Source of the DNA: Rhodospirillaceae bacterium
GTDB taxonomy: Bacteria; Pseudomonadota; Alphaproteobacteria; Thalassobaculales; Thalassobaculaceae
Length of the DNA: 64,000 bases
Assembly (NCBI GenBank): GCA_018401495.1
Contig: JAGYJX010000006.1
Location: 186,001 to 250,000 of the forward strand
Direction: 5' to 3'
The translations under genes were made by a program, and so were the position numbers. Below the pieces are notes generated by a model, which saw only the letters and a list, made by a program, of their open reading frames with translations, was not told the DNA's origin and made no database searches. Shown one piece after another: positions 17,288 to 29,740 of this stretch (the first letter of the stretch is position 1; every line of letters starts with the position of its first letter).

Positions 17288-19560
17288 CGGAGGCGGCGAT
17301 GACCCTGCAAGCCCCGATCGACGATGCCGGCCTCGACGCCGGCTGCTGCACCTTCGGCTCGCTGGTGGCGCCGGCCGCGCGGTCGGTCGCGGCGGGGGCC
17401 GATCCGCGTGCCTACGCGGTGGTGGGCGCCGATGGCATCGCCCGGTTGGATGCGGTGGTCGAGACCCTCGATTGTCCTTCCTGCGTGCCGTCGATCGAGG
17501 GCACGCTCGCCCGCCTCGAGGGTGTGCTCGGCGCCCGGGTGAACGCCGGCCAACGCCGCATTCACCTGGAGTGGGACCCGGCGCGCGTCGACGTCGAGCG
17601 GATCGTGGCGGTCCTTGGCGACCTCGGCCACCGGATCGCCCCCTACGACGCCGCCCGTCTCGGTGGGCGCGAGGTCGACGAGGTCGGCCAGGGTCTGCTG
17701 CGCGCGCTGGCCGTCGCCGGCTTCGCCTTCGCCAACGTCATGCTGGTGTCGGTGGCGGTGTGGGCCGGGCTTGCCCAGGACATGGGACCGGGGACCCGGG
17801 CCTTCCTGCACTGGGTGTCGGCGCTGATCGCCATGCCGGCGATCGTCTACGCCGGCCGGCCGTTCTTCCGCTCGGCGCTCGGCGCGCTGCGCGCCGGCAC
17901 CAGCAACATGGACGTCCCGATCGCCATCGGGGTGTCGCTGGCGACCGCGATGAGCCTGTTCGAAACCACCCGCAACGGCGAGCACGTGTACTTCGACGCC
18001 GCCCTGGGGCTGCTGTTCTTCCTGCTGATCGGCCGGTTCCTGGACCGCTCGCTGCGCGGCCGGGCGTTCGCCGCCGCCCAGAACCTGCTGGCGCTGCGCG
18101 CCGTCAGCGCCCTGGTGATCGGCGCCGACGGAAACACCGAAGTGCGGGCGATCGAGGCGGTGCGGCCGGGCGACCGGGTGGCGGTGGCGACCGGCGAGAC
18201 GGTGCCCGTCGACGGCCATGTGGTCGCCGGGCGGTCCGAGGTCGACGCCTCGCTGGTAACCGGCGAAAGCCTGCCGCAGGCGGTGGCGCCGGGCGACCTG
18301 GTGCACGCCGGCACCGTGAACCTGGCGGCGCCGATCGAGGTCGAGACCGCCGCCGCCGGGTCACAGACCCTGCTGGCCGAGATCGCCGCCATGATGGACC
18401 GGGCCGGTCAGGCCAAGGCCCGCTACGTCCGGCTGGCCGACCGCATCTCGCGGGTCTACGCGCCGGTGATCCACGCCCTGGCGCTGGCCGCGTTCGCCGG
18501 CTGGATGACGCTCGGAGGCGCCGACTGGCGGGCGTCGCTGATGATCGCGGTGGCGGTGCTGATCGTCACCTGCCCGTGCGCCCTCGGCCTCGCGGTGCCG
18601 GCGGTGCAGGTCGGCGCGGTCGGCCGTCTGCTGAAGCGCGGCGCCTACGTGAAGAGCGGCGACGCGCTGGAACGGCTGGCCCGGATCGACACGGTGGTGT
18701 TCGACAAGACCGGCACCTTGACGCTCGGACGACCGCGACTGGATGGCATCGACGGTGGTGCCGGGGACGCGCTGGCCCTGGCCGCCACGCTGGCCCGCCG
18801 CAGCACCCATCCGCTGTCGCGCGCGATCGCGGCGGCCGCCGGCGACGGCGCGGCGGCCGAGGGCGTTCACGAGGAGCCCGGCCTCGGTCTGGAGGCGGTG
18901 ATCGGCGGTGAGCGGGTGCGGCTCGGGCGTGGTGACTGGGTGGGCGGCGCAGCGCCGGCGGCGGCGCACGCCGGTACCGAGATCTGGTTGCGGCGCGGCG
19001 AGGCTCCGGCGGTTCGGTTTCGCTTCGTCGACGCTCCGCGCCCGGACGCGGCCGAGGTGGTGGCAACATTGAAGGAACGCGGCCTGCGGGTGATCCTGCT
19101 GTCCGGAGACCGCCGTCCGGTGGTCGACGCGCTTGCCGATCAACTCGGCATCGCGGAGCGCGAGGGCGAATGCCTTCCGTCCGGCAAGATCGCGGTGCTG
19201 CAGCGCCTGGCGGCCGAGGGCCGGCGGGTGGCGATGGTCGGCGACGGGTTGAACGACGCGCCGGCGCTGGCTGCCGCCTTCGTCTCGCTGTCGCCGTCGA
19301 CCGCCGCCGACGTCAGCCAGACCGCCGCCGACGTGGTGTTCCGCGGCGACGCGCTGGCGCCGGTCCTGGAATGCTGGGAGGTCGCCCGCAAGGCCGACGC
19401 CCTGGTCCGCCAGAACGTCACCCTGGCACTCGGCTACAACCTGATCGCCGTGCCGCTGGCGATCGCCGGGCTGGTGACGCCGCTGATCGCCGCCATCGTC
19501 ATGTCGGCGTCGTCGCTGGCGGTCACCGGCAACGCGCTGCGCGTGCAGCGCGGACGCTGA
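17284..19560 (+). CDS. ccoI: Copper-translocating P-type ATPase CcoI (FixI)
   Basis: P1B-type ATPase moving copper across the inner membrane for cbb3 assembly. GTG 17284 gives a 4-bp overlap with ccoH; ATG 17299 is an alternative. Residues 15-20 contain a CC pair, followed by a heavy-metal-associated domain at about residues 55-115 (TLDCPSCVPSIEGTLARL, metal site CPSC). Membrane helices follow, then the actuator VTGES, the transmembrane VTCPCALGLAVP motif (CPC metal site), the phosphorylation motif DKTGTLTLG, and the hinge MVGDGLNDAPAL. At 758 aa it has the usual length. CcoI and CopA are distinguished here by operon context. Confidence 0.94.
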   Translation: MTEAAMTLQAPIDDAGLDAGCCTFGSLVAPAARSVAAGADPRAYAVVGADGIARLDAVVETLDCPSCVPSIEGTLARLEGVLGARVNAGQRRIHLEWDPARVDVERIVAVLGDLGHRIAPYDAARLGGREVDEVGQGLLRALAVAGFAFANVMLVSVAVWAGLAQDMGPGTRAFLHWVSALIAMPAIVYAGRPFFRSALGALRAGTSNMDVPIAIGVSLATAMSLFETTRNGEHVYFDAALGLLFFLLIGRFLDRSLRGRAFAAAQNLLALRAVSALVIGADGNTEVRAIEAVRPGDRVAVATGETVPVDGHVVAGRSEVDASLVTGESLPQAVAPGDLVHAGTVNLAAPIEVETAAAGSQTLLAEIAAMMDRAGQAKARYVRLADRISRVYAPVIHALALAAFAGWMTLGGADWRASLMIAVAVLIVTCPCALGLAVPAVQVGAVGRLLKRGAYVKSGDALERLARIDTVVFDKTGTLTLGRPRLDGIDGGAGDALALAATLARRSTHPLSRAIAAAAGDGAAAEGVHEEPGLGLEAVIGGERVRLGRGDWVGGAAPAAAHAGTEIWLRRGEAPAVRFRFVDAPRPDAAEVVATLKERGLRVILLSGDRRPVVDALADQLGIAEREGECLPSGKIAVLQRLAAEGRRVAMVGDGLNDAPALAAAFVSLSPSTAADVSQTAADVVFRGDALAPVLECWEVARKADALVRQNVTLALGYNLIAVPLAIAGLVTPLIAAIVMSASSLAVTGNALRVQRGR

Positions 19561-19577
19561 GGTCGAGGGGGAACGCC

Positions 19578-19745
19578 ATGGCCGCGCTCGTCTACCTGAT
19601 CCCCGCCGCCCTTCTGCTCGGCGGCTTCGGCCTGGTCTGCTTTCTCTGGGCGCTCAGGACCCGGCAGTTCGAGGATCTCGACGGCGCCGCCTGGCGGGCG
19701 CTGCACGACGACCACGACGACCGCCTGAAGGACGGCCGCGACTGA
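19578..19745 (+). CDS. ccoS: cbb3 oxidase maturation protein CcoS
   Basis: A 55-aa single-pass membrane protein (MAALVYLIPAALLLGGFGLV...) with the CcoS ending RTRQFEDLDGAAWRAL before a charged tail. ATG 19578 follows cgaggggga and lies 17 bp after ccoI. CcoS is required for cofactor insertion into CcoN in studied bacteria. It closes the ccoGHIS unit and converges on the small membrane protein gene at 19763. Confidence 0.92.
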   Translation: MAALVYLIPAALLLGGFGLVCFLWALRTRQFEDLDGAAWRALHDDHDDRLKDGRD

Positions 19746-19762
19746 GGTCGAACGGCGGGGGC

Positions 19763-20017
19763 CTACTTGCCGCGCTGCTTGCTCCAGTCGATCGCCAGCA
19801 GCAGCAGCCAGATCGGCACCACGATCATCGCGCCGACCAGCACGTAGGAGATGATCGACCCGAACGACCGGCCGATCCAGTCGAGGAAATCGTCCATGCG
19901 GTCGAACACGCCGTGCAGGATGTCGAGCGGCGTGAGGTCGAGCATCGACAGGCCCCACCCGACGAAGAACGACAGGATCAGCAGCTTTAGGATCGTGCCA
20001 ACGGTGATCTTCGGCAT
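19763..20017 (-). CDS. Small integral membrane protein of unknown function
   Basis: 84 aa with two predicted membrane helices, residues about 9-24 (ILKLLILSFFVGWGLSML) and 55-76 (IISYVLVGAMIVVPIWLLLLA), joined by an acidic/aromatic loop containing FDRMDDFLDWIGRSFG. Proteins of this size and layout are common single-gene families in alphaproteobacteria, but I cannot name a function. It is encoded downstream of the metH pieces on the same strand (66-bp gap) and could be the last gene of that unit or independent. Confidence 0.75.
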   Translation of the reverse strand: MPKITVGTILKLLILSFFVGWGLSMLDLTPLDILHGVFDRMDDFLDWIGRSFGSIISYVLVGAMIVVPIWLLLLAIDWSKQRGK

Positions 20018-20083
20018 GGAGGCGGTCCGGCGGAGGTGACGCTGCCAGGGTGATAGCAGGGCAGGGCCGCGTCTGTCTCGCTC

Positions 20084-22759
<2,676 letters not shown>

Positions 22760-22765
22760 GGGGCC

Positions 22766-23826
<1,061 letters not shown>

Positions 23827-23830
<4 letters not shown>

Positions 23831-24777
23831 GAACGTCCTTTCGGTCGGCGTGCGGGCACGGCGATGCGGTCGTTGGCGGCCGGCGGGCGAGCTGAGTCGT
23901 CCTGCCGGCCTTGCCGTGAGGCCAGGCGCGCGCACAGACGCGCGGTGTCGTTCGGCGACGCGCCGCCGCCGACCAGCGCCAGACGCGGCGCCAGGAACGG
24001 ATCGTCGAGGACCTCGGTGAGGTCGGACGACGCCGGGGAAGTTTCCACCTGCAACGCGCCGGGATAGGCGCGGGCAACCGCCCGCAGGGTGGCTGCCCAG
24101 CCGTCGGCGAGGTCGGCGTTGGCGATCCCGAGCGCGGCGATCCCGAGGCCGGCGGCGGCCGCGGCAGCCCGCGCCAGATCGTCGGTCACCCGGTCCCGGT
24201 GCGGCGGCGCGAACATCGGGTCGTAGCGAAGCGTGAGAAGCACCGGCAGCGACCGCCCGGCGTCGGCCATGCCGCGACGGACGCCGTCGATAGCCGCGGC
24301 CAGCCGGGCGTGATCCTGGTTGATCTCGACCACGATTGCGTCGGCGCCGCCGCCGGCGAGTCCGGCCGCCATGGTGCGGGCCGCTGCCTCGACCCGGTCG
24401 AGCGACAGGAAGCCGAGTTGACGGACACGCGACTCGACGCGCGCCACCCCCAGCACGCGGCGGTCGATGCCGGTCTCGGCGGCGGCCGCGCGGGCGCACT
24501 CGACGGCGTGCTCGGCCGCCATGTAGCAGACGATGAACGCCTCGTCGTGCATGCGCCAGCGGTCCAGCCCCTCGGGCGAGGCGGCCGCCGTGTTGGTCCG
24601 GAGCACCCGGGCTCCGGCCGCGAGATAGGCCATGTGGGCGGCGCGCACGGCCCGCGGCTGCTCGAGGTTGAGGACCTCGAGGCAGGACGCGCCAAGGCCT
24701 GCGAGCGTGTCGCCGAGCCCGCCGGAGACCGGCAACGGGGCGCCGCGCGCCGCCGTTATGAAGCCGGCCGCGGTCAC
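23827..24777 (-). CDS. Homocysteine S-methyltransferase-like protein lacking the zinc cysteines (putative pseudoenzyme)
   Basis: GTG 24777 overlaps the metF stop by 4 bp, giving 316 aa. The fold is recognisable as the homocysteine-methyltransferase barrel: [11 protein letters not shown] at residue 19 replaces the usual [27 protein letters not shown] matches the [11 protein letters not shown] region; [21 protein letters not shown] matches the [12 protein letters not shown] region. However, the zinc ligands are gone: GIANAD (A221) stands where active homologues have GxNC, and [10 protein letters not shown] (G272, A273) where they have GGCC. Homocysteine methyl transfer by the usual mechanism is therefore unlikely. 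A regulatory, scaffolding or different catalytic role is possible. It sits between metF and metH with 4-bp overlaps on both sides. Confidence 0.8.
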
Positions 24778-25643
24778 GCCGCCGCTTCCAGTTCCGGACG
24801 CACGCCAAGCCGGCGGCAGATCGCCGCCGCCAGTTGCGGCCGGTTCAGGGTGTAGAAATGGAAGTCCTGCACGCCCTCGGCCATCAGCGCGAGGCACAAC
24901 TCCGACGCGGTCGAGGCCGCGACCAGTTGGCGTGTCTCCGGGTCGTCATCCAACCCGGCGAACAACTCGGCCATCCAGGCCGGCACGGTGGCACCGCAGG
25001 CCGCCGAGAACTCCACGACCTTCTTGAAATTGGTGACCGGCAGAATCCCCGGCACGATCGGGGCTGTGATGCCGGCGGCGGCGCAGCGGTCGCGGAAACG
25101 CAGGAAAGTCGAGGCGTCGAAGAAGTACTGGGTGATCGCGCGCGTCGCACCGGCGTCGAGCTTGCGCTTGAGGTTGTCCAGGTCGGCTTCCGGTGACGCC
25201 GAGTCGGGGTGAGACTCCGGGTAGGCGCCGACGGAAATCTCGAAGTCGCCGACCCGGCGCAGGCCGGCGGTCAGTTCGGCGGCGTTGGCGTACCCGCTGG
25301 GGTGCGGCGCGTAGGGTCCGCTGCCGGCGGGTGAGTCGCCGCGCAGGGCGACGACGTGTCGGATGCCGGCGTTCCACCAGCCGCGTGCCACCTCATCGAC
25401 CGCATCGCGGGTCGCGCCGACGCAGGTCAGGTGGGCCGCCGGCTCCAGGCCGGTCTCGCGCTTGATCCGCGTGACGATACCGCTGGTGCGTTCGCGGGTG
25501 CTGCCGCCGGCGCCGTAGGTCACCGACACGAAGCGCGGTCCGTAAGGCGCCAGCTTGTCCAGGGTCTCCCACAGCTTGGCTTCGCCGACCGTGTCCTTGG
25601 GAGGGAAGAACTCGAAGCTGATCGAGGGGATGCGGTTCATCAT
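24774..25643 (-). CDS. metF: Methylenetetrahydrofolate reductase
   Basis: Flavoenzyme making 5-methyltetrahydrofolate for MetH. Two adjacent ATGs (25643, 25640) follow gaggag. The family start [20 protein letters not shown] is followed by [50 protein letters not shown] and PGILPVTNF, all standard MetF motifs. Length 289 aa is normal. It lies 7 bp after the ArsR-methyltransferase gene and overlaps the next gene by 4 bp. Confidence 0.96.
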   Translation of the reverse strand: MMNRIPSISFEFFPPKDTVGEAKLWETLDKLAPYGPRFVSVTYGAGGSTRERTSGIVTRIKRETGLEPAAHLTCVGATRDAVDEVARGWWNAGIRHVVALRGDSPAGSGPYAPHPSGYANAAELTAGLRRVGDFEISVGAYPESHPDSASPEADLDNLKRKLDAGATRAITQYFFDASTFLRFRDRCAAAGITAPIVPGILPVTNFKKVVEFSAACGATVPAWMAELFAGLDDDPETRQLVAASTASELCLALMAEGVQDFHFYTLNRPQLAAAICRRLGVRPELEAAA

Positions 25644-25650
25644 GGTCTCC

Positions 25651-26604
25651 TCAGGACGCGGCGGCGATGCGGGCGGCCGGGGCCCGGCGGGCTCGCCAAA
25701 GACAGACGGTCAGGGGCTCGCCCTCGACCGCGATGGTCGGCTCCAGGGTCAGGCCGGCGTGGGCGGCGATCCGGGCGATCTCGCCCTCCGCGAATCCCAG
25801 CCAGCGGTGCTCATGATCGTCGCGCAGTTCGACCAGTTCGTGCGGCGCGAAGTCGACCACGATCAGGCGGCCGCCGGGCTTGAGAACCCGTGAGGCCTCC
25901 GCCAGGACGGCACCCGGGGATTCGGCGTAGTGCAGGACCATGTTGACGGTCACTGAGTCGAAGCGCTCGGCCGGAAACGGCAGCCGGTACATGTCGGCCA
26001 GCCGCACCTGGCAGTGCCGGAGCCCGGCCTTGTCGAGATTGGCGCGGGCGATCTCGAGCATGGGCCGCGCGTTGTCGATGCCGACGGCGCTGCGGACGTG
26101 GTCGGCGGCCATTTCCAGGACGCGCCCTGTGCCGGTGCCGATGTCGAGCAGGTCACCGCCGGGTTCTTCCTCGATGGCGGCCTGGAGGCGGGCGTCGACC
26201 AGCGCGTCGTCGACGTACAGGCCGCGCAGTTCTTCCCAGCGGGCGGCGTTGGCCTGGAAGTACCGGCTGGCCCGCTCCGAGCGGTCCTCGCGGATCCGGT
26301 CGAGCCGGGCGAGGTCGTCGATGACCGCCGGATCGTCGAGCGGGATCAGAGCAACCAGCGCCTGCGCCATGTCGGCCAGCGGTCCGCGTTCGGCCGGCCG
26401 GTAAAACGCGCGGGCGCCCTCGCGGTTGCGCTCCAGCACGCCGGCTTCGACCATCAGCTTGAGATGGCGCGACACCCGCGGCTGGCTCTGCCCCAGGATC
26501 GTCACCAGCTCCGTAACCGACAGCTCGGCGCGGGCGCACAGCGCCAGCAGTCGCAACCGTGTCGGTTCCGCAACCGCCCGCAGTCCTGATAACAGCGCCT
26601 CCAT
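25651..26604 (-). CDS. ArsR-family regulator fused to SAM-dependent methyltransferase (SahR-like)
   Basis: 317 aa. Residues 1-95 are a winged HTH of the ArsR type (LRAVAEPTRLRLLALCARAELSVTEL, SQPRVSRHLKLMVEAGVLERNREG). Residues about 135-300 are a class I SAM methyltransferase (DLLDIGTGTGRVLEMAA, ADMYRLPFPAERFDSVTVNM, VLKPGGRLIVVDF). ArsR-type SahR repressors respond to S-adenosylhomocysteine and control methionine-cycle genes in Proteobacteria. The position directly upstream of metF, the fused SAM-binding fold, and the palindrome 20 bp before its start all fit an autoregulated SahR-like repressor. Whether the C-terminal domain methylates anything or only senses SAM/SAH is unknown. Confidence 0.85.
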   Translation of the reverse strand: MEALLSGLRAVAEPTRLRLLALCARAELSVTELVTILGQSQPRVSRHLKLMVEAGVLERNREGARAFYRPAERGPLADMAQALVALIPLDDPAVIDDLARLDRIREDRSERASRYFQANAARWEELRGLYVDDALVDARLQAAIEEEPGGDLLDIGTGTGRVLEMAADHVRSAVGIDNARPMLEIARANLDKAGLRHCQVRLADMYRLPFPAERFDSVTVNMVLHYAESPGAVLAEASRVLKPGGRLIVVDFAPHELVELRDDHEHRWLGFAEGEIARIAAHAGLTLEPTIAVEGEPLTVCLWRARRAPAARIAAAS

Positions 26605-26623
26605 GAGGCCTCCTCGTGCAATG

Positions 26624-26655
26624 CCGATATAAACATATCTTTATGTCTTTATCGG
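26624..26655. promoter_or_regulatory. 32-bp imperfect palindrome, likely operator of the methionine operon
   Basis: The sequence from ccgata at 26624 to atcgg at 26655 is AT-rich inside GC-rich DNA and about 24 of 32 positions are symmetrical. It also contains the direct repeat tcttta(t) at 26639 and 26647. It lies 20 bp upstream of the ArsR-methyltransferase start and overlaps where the promoter should be. This is the pattern expected for an autoregulatory ArsR/SahR-type operator. The remaining 264 bp up to fliG show nothing definite except an AT-rich stretch near 26875-26905 that may hold the fliG promoter. Confidence 0.65.
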
Positions 26656-26919
26656 CGCAATCGGTGACAGCTTATCGGGCGACACTTTTTGTCGTTGTCC
26701 CGACTCATCCGGAGACTGAAGGGCGATGCAGCGGCCTGCTCGCCTCTCGGAGAGGAGAACCTTCGCGGAGGGGCAAGACGATCGGCGGCGACCGTGGGTT
26801 GTTGCACGGCGAGCGCGGCGGATCACTTGCGGCGGGCCTATGAGAACGCCCAGGTTTCTGATACGTTAGAATGCCCGCATTTGATTATATTGTGGGATTT
26901 TAAGGATCGGCGCTTCAGC

Positions 26920-27936
26920 ATGCGCACGCGTGAAGACTATCGCAGCGTCACTGGGCCCGAGAAGGCCGCCATCCTGCTGATGTCGCTTGGCGAAGAGCAG
27001 GCGGCCAAGCTGTTCGGCCAGATGGACGACGAGGAGATCAAGGAGATCTCCCAGGTCATGGCCGGACTCGGCACGGTGTCCTCGAACATCGTCGAGCGGC
27101 TGTTCGTCGAGTTCGCCGAGCAGGTCTCCTCCACCGGCTCGCTGGTGGGCTCGCTGGACTCCACTCAGCGGCTCTTGACCAAGGTGCTCGGCGAGGACCG
27201 GGTCGCCGACATCATGGAGGAGATCCGGGGTCCGGCCGGCCGCACCATGTGGGACAAGCTCGCCAACGTGAACGAGCAGGTGCTGGCGAACTACCTGAAG
27301 AACGAGTACCCGCAGACCGTCGCCGTCATCATCGGCAAGATCCAGCAGGGCCACGCCGCCAAGGTGCTGGCGACCCTGCCGGAGAACTTCGCCATGGAGG
27401 TCGTCATGCGCATGCTGCGCATGGAGGCGGTCAACAAGGACATCGAGAAGGACGTCGAGCGCGTGCTGCGCACCGAGTTCATGTCCAACCTGGCGCGCAC
27501 CAGCCGGCGCGACAGCCACGAGATGATGGCGGAGATCTTCAACAACCTGGACCGCGCGACCGAGAGCCGGTTCCTGTCGGCGCTGGAGGAGCGCAACAAG
27601 GACGCGGCCGAGCGCATCCGCTCGCTGATGTTCACCTTCGAGGACCTGCAGCGCCTGGATCCGGCCGGGGTGCAGACCCTGCTGCGGGCGGTCGACAAGG
27701 ACAAGCTGGTGATCGCGCTGAAGGGTGCTTCGGAGGAACTGCGGGACCTGTTCTTCTCAAACATGTCGGAACGCGCCGCCAAGCTGATGCGCGAGGACAT
27801 GCAGGCGCTCGGCCCGATCCGCCTGAAGGACGTCGAGGATTCCCAGCAGGCCATGGTGCAGTCGGCGAAGGATCTGGCGGACCGCGGCGAGATCGTGATG
27901 GGCGGCTCCAGCGGCGACGACCAACTCATCTATTAG
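26920..27936 (+). CDS. fliG: Flagellar motor switch protein FliG
   Basis: 338-aa rotor protein of the flagellar C-ring that contacts the stator and FliM. ATG 26920 follows aaggatcgg; the longer upstream reading is not supported. Motifs in order: [21 protein letters not shown] (N domain), [23 protein letters not shown], the EHPQ-like surface (here NEYPQ) with [11 protein letters not shown], and the C-terminal charge-rich torque helix [20 protein letters not shown]. No other flagellar gene is nearby, so fliG is isolated here. It faces a convergent lipoprotein gene 11 bp away. Confidence 0.95.
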   Translation: MRTREDYRSVTGPEKAAILLMSLGEEQAAKLFGQMDDEEIKEISQVMAGLGTVSSNIVERLFVEFAEQVSSTGSLVGSLDSTQRLLTKVLGEDRVADIMEEIRGPAGRTMWDKLANVNEQVLANYLKNEYPQTVAVIIGKIQQGHAAKVLATLPENFAMEVVMRMLRMEAVNKDIEKDVERVLRTEFMSNLARTSRRDSHEMMAEIFNNLDRATESRFLSALEERNKDAAERIRSLMFTFEDLQRLDPAGVQTLLRAVDKDKLVIALKGASEELRDLFFSNMSERAAKLMREDMQALGPIRLKDVEDSQQAMVQSAKDLADRGEIVMGGSSGDDQLIY

Positions 27937-27947
27937 CGTGGCGCAGC

Positions 27948-28607
27948 CTAACCGGCGCGCAGACGGCGATACTCGTCCTCGGTGATCTCCCCCCGCAGGA
28001 AGCGGTCCATCAGGTCGCGCAGGCGAGCTCGGTCGATTGCCGGTTCGCTGACCCGTTCGGCGGTGCGGGTCTGGGCCGCCACGAGCGGAACGCCGGGTTC
28101 GGGCGCCGTCGGCTGCGCGCCAGTCTGGTGCAGCCCCTGATCCGTCGGCGTTCGGACGCCCGGCGCCGCGCTTCCGTCGGACGTCCGGGCCGCCGCGATC
28201 CGGGCGCCGCGATCGGCGGCGGCTTGCGTGACGGTCAGGGCGGGCGCCGCGCGGCAGCGCTTCTTCTCCGCCAGGCCGGTCAGGGTGCCGTTGCGCTGTT
28301 CGTAGGCGTTCGCCTCGGTCGAGGCCGCGCCCTTGAAGTCCATGGCAAAGGCAATCGGCAGGAACAGCAGCGCCGCAGCCGTGCCGACCACGATGTTCTT
28401 GTTCTGAGTTTCGGCGTCCTCGTCGACCCTGACACGCAGCGCGTCGTTGTTGCGCCTGATCTCGGCGTCGACCGCCTCGCAACTCATCCCTGCGTCGTCC
28501 GGCAGGTAGGCCGAAACCGGTATAGGCTGCCGTCCCGCGCATCCGGCCACGATCAGGCCGGCGCAGGCAAGCACCGTGAAACCTCGCACCCGCCCCACTC
28601 CCCGCAT
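27948..28607 (-). CDS. Lipoprotein with C-terminal SHOCT domain
   Basis: 219 aa. The N-terminal signal ends with a lipobox (LIVAGC, cysteine at residue 23), so it is probably a membrane-anchored lipoprotein. Residues about 72-90 (VVGTAAALLFLPIAFAMDF) form one hydrophobic helix flanked by charged segments, as in phage/plasmid-like SHOCT proteins. The C-terminal RLRDLMDRFLRGEITEDEYRRL is a clear SHOCT (short C-terminal) motif. The middle is low-complexity Ala/Pro/Thr. Function unknown. Confidence 0.78.
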   Translation of the reverse strand: MRGVGRVRGFTVLACAGLIVAGCAGRQPIPVSAYLPDDAGMSCEAVDAEIRRNNDALRVRVDEDAETQNKNIVVGTAAALLFLPIAFAMDFKGAASTEANAYEQRNGTLTGLAEKKRCRAAPALTVTQAAADRGARIAAARTSDGSAAPGVRTPTDQGLHQTGAQPTAPEPGVPLVAAQTRTAERVSEPAIDRARLRDLMDRFLRGEITEDEYRRLRAG

Positions 28608-28681
28608 TCAAGGCGAATGCACTCTACCCCCGCAGCGGGATTATGCAACCGGCGATAGCGCGTCCCCGGCCTGCCGCTCTC

Positions 28682-29740
28682 TCACCAGACCCGGCCGCGC
28701 GCCGCGATCTCCAGTTCGCCCTCGATCCGGTCACCGCGCACCGCGACCACGCTGTCCATCATGTTGGAGACGACGCAGCAGTGGTTCGGCACGATCCGCA
28801 CCCGATCGCCGACCGCCAGCCCGATCGGGCCTGAGGTCACCAGCCTGCCGTGTTCCTCGGAGAGCTGATCGATCGCGATGTCCGGCCGCCCCAGCACATG
28901 GCCATGCCCCTGCAGGCCGAGCAGGTCGGAGGTCAGCACCTTCGTGCCGGCGTCGACGACCGCGCGGCTCGGCGTCGGCACCGACACCACCGTCGCCAGA
29001 ACCGTGAGCGCGCAGTCCGACCAGCCGCAGACGCCGCGCTCGACCAGCGAACGGTCGTTGTAGACGTAGGTGCCGGTCCGGTACTCGGTGACCAGCGGCG
29101 CCTCGTGCGCCTGCCACATGTCGGGCGCGCCGCCGCTCGAGACCCGGTCGACCGACAGGCCGGCTTCCTCGCACAGCCCGATCGCCTGAGCCATGAACGT
29201 CTGGACGTCGCCGGTGCCGCCGACCTTCGGGTAGGTCATCAGGCCGCCGAAGCGCAATCCGGGGGTTCCGGCGATGGCCGTCGCGAGGTCGCGCGCCGCC
29301 GCCGGCGTCGCCACCCCGCAGCGACCGGCCCCGGTGTCGCACTCGACCAGCACGGTCAACGGCTCGGCCGCGTCGGCGAAGGCGGCCCCCAGCCCTCGAC
29401 CACCGCCCGGCTGTCGGCCACCACCGACAGCCGCACCCGGCCGGCGAGCGCCCGCAGGCGGGCCAGCTTGGCCGTCGCCGACGATGTTGTAGGTCAGCAG
29501 GACGTCGTCGATGCCGCCTTCGGCCACCATGGCTTCCGCCTCGGAGACCTTCTGGCAGGTGATGCCGACGGCGCCGGCGGCGATCTGCCGTCGCGCCAGG
29601 GCCGGCAGCTTGTGGGTCTTGATGTGCGGCCGGTTGGCGAAGCCGTGGACCCCGCAATAGGCCTGGAACCGGTCGATGTTGGCCTCGGCGACGGCCAGGT
29701 CGATCAGAACGGCGGGCGTGTCGATGTCGTCCAAGCTCAT
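28682..29740 (-). CDS. D-threonine aldolase/D-serine dehydratase-like PLP enzyme, internal frame slip
   Basis: Fold-type III PLP enzyme of the alanine racemase N-terminal family. ATG 29740 is 4 bp inside the upstream epimerase gene. The PLP-lysine motif is in RPHIKTHKLPAL (about residue 41). Family residues continue with QKVSEAEAM and YPKVGGTGD, and the C-terminal D-serine-dehydratase-like metal site VPNHCCVVSNM. Between about bases 29394 and 29471 the reading is garbled (AGPPAGARRPGAAV...). Removing one base near 29471 and adding one near 29394 restores a normal stretch AKLARLRALAGRVRLSVVAD. The overall frame is kept, so software will call it intact. The substrate (D-threonine, 3-hydroxyaspartate or similar) is not determinable. 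Confidence 0.82.
   Translation of the reverse strand: MSLDDIDTPAVLIDLAVAEANIDRFQAYCGVHGFANRPHIKTHKLPALARRQIAAGAVGITCQKVSEAEAMVAEGGIDDVLLTYNIVGDGQAGPPAGARRPGAAVGGGRQPGGGRGLGAAFADAAEPLTVLVECDTGAGRCGVATPAAARDLATAIAGTPGLRFGGLMTYPKVGGTGDVQTFMAQAIGLCEEAGLSVDRVSSGGAPDMWQAHEAPLVTEYRTGTYVYNDRSLVERGVCGWSDCALTVLATVVSVPTPSRAVVDAGTKVLTSDLLGLQGHGHVLGRPDIAIDQLSEEHGRLVTSGPIGLAVGDRVRIVPNHCCVVSNMMDSVVAVRGDRIEGELEIAARGRVW

Noticed and set aside
28682..29740. Intact D-threonine aldolase-like enzyme with a unique loop
   Set aside because: The odd 28-residue segment is better explained by two compensating indels that hide a normal family sequence.
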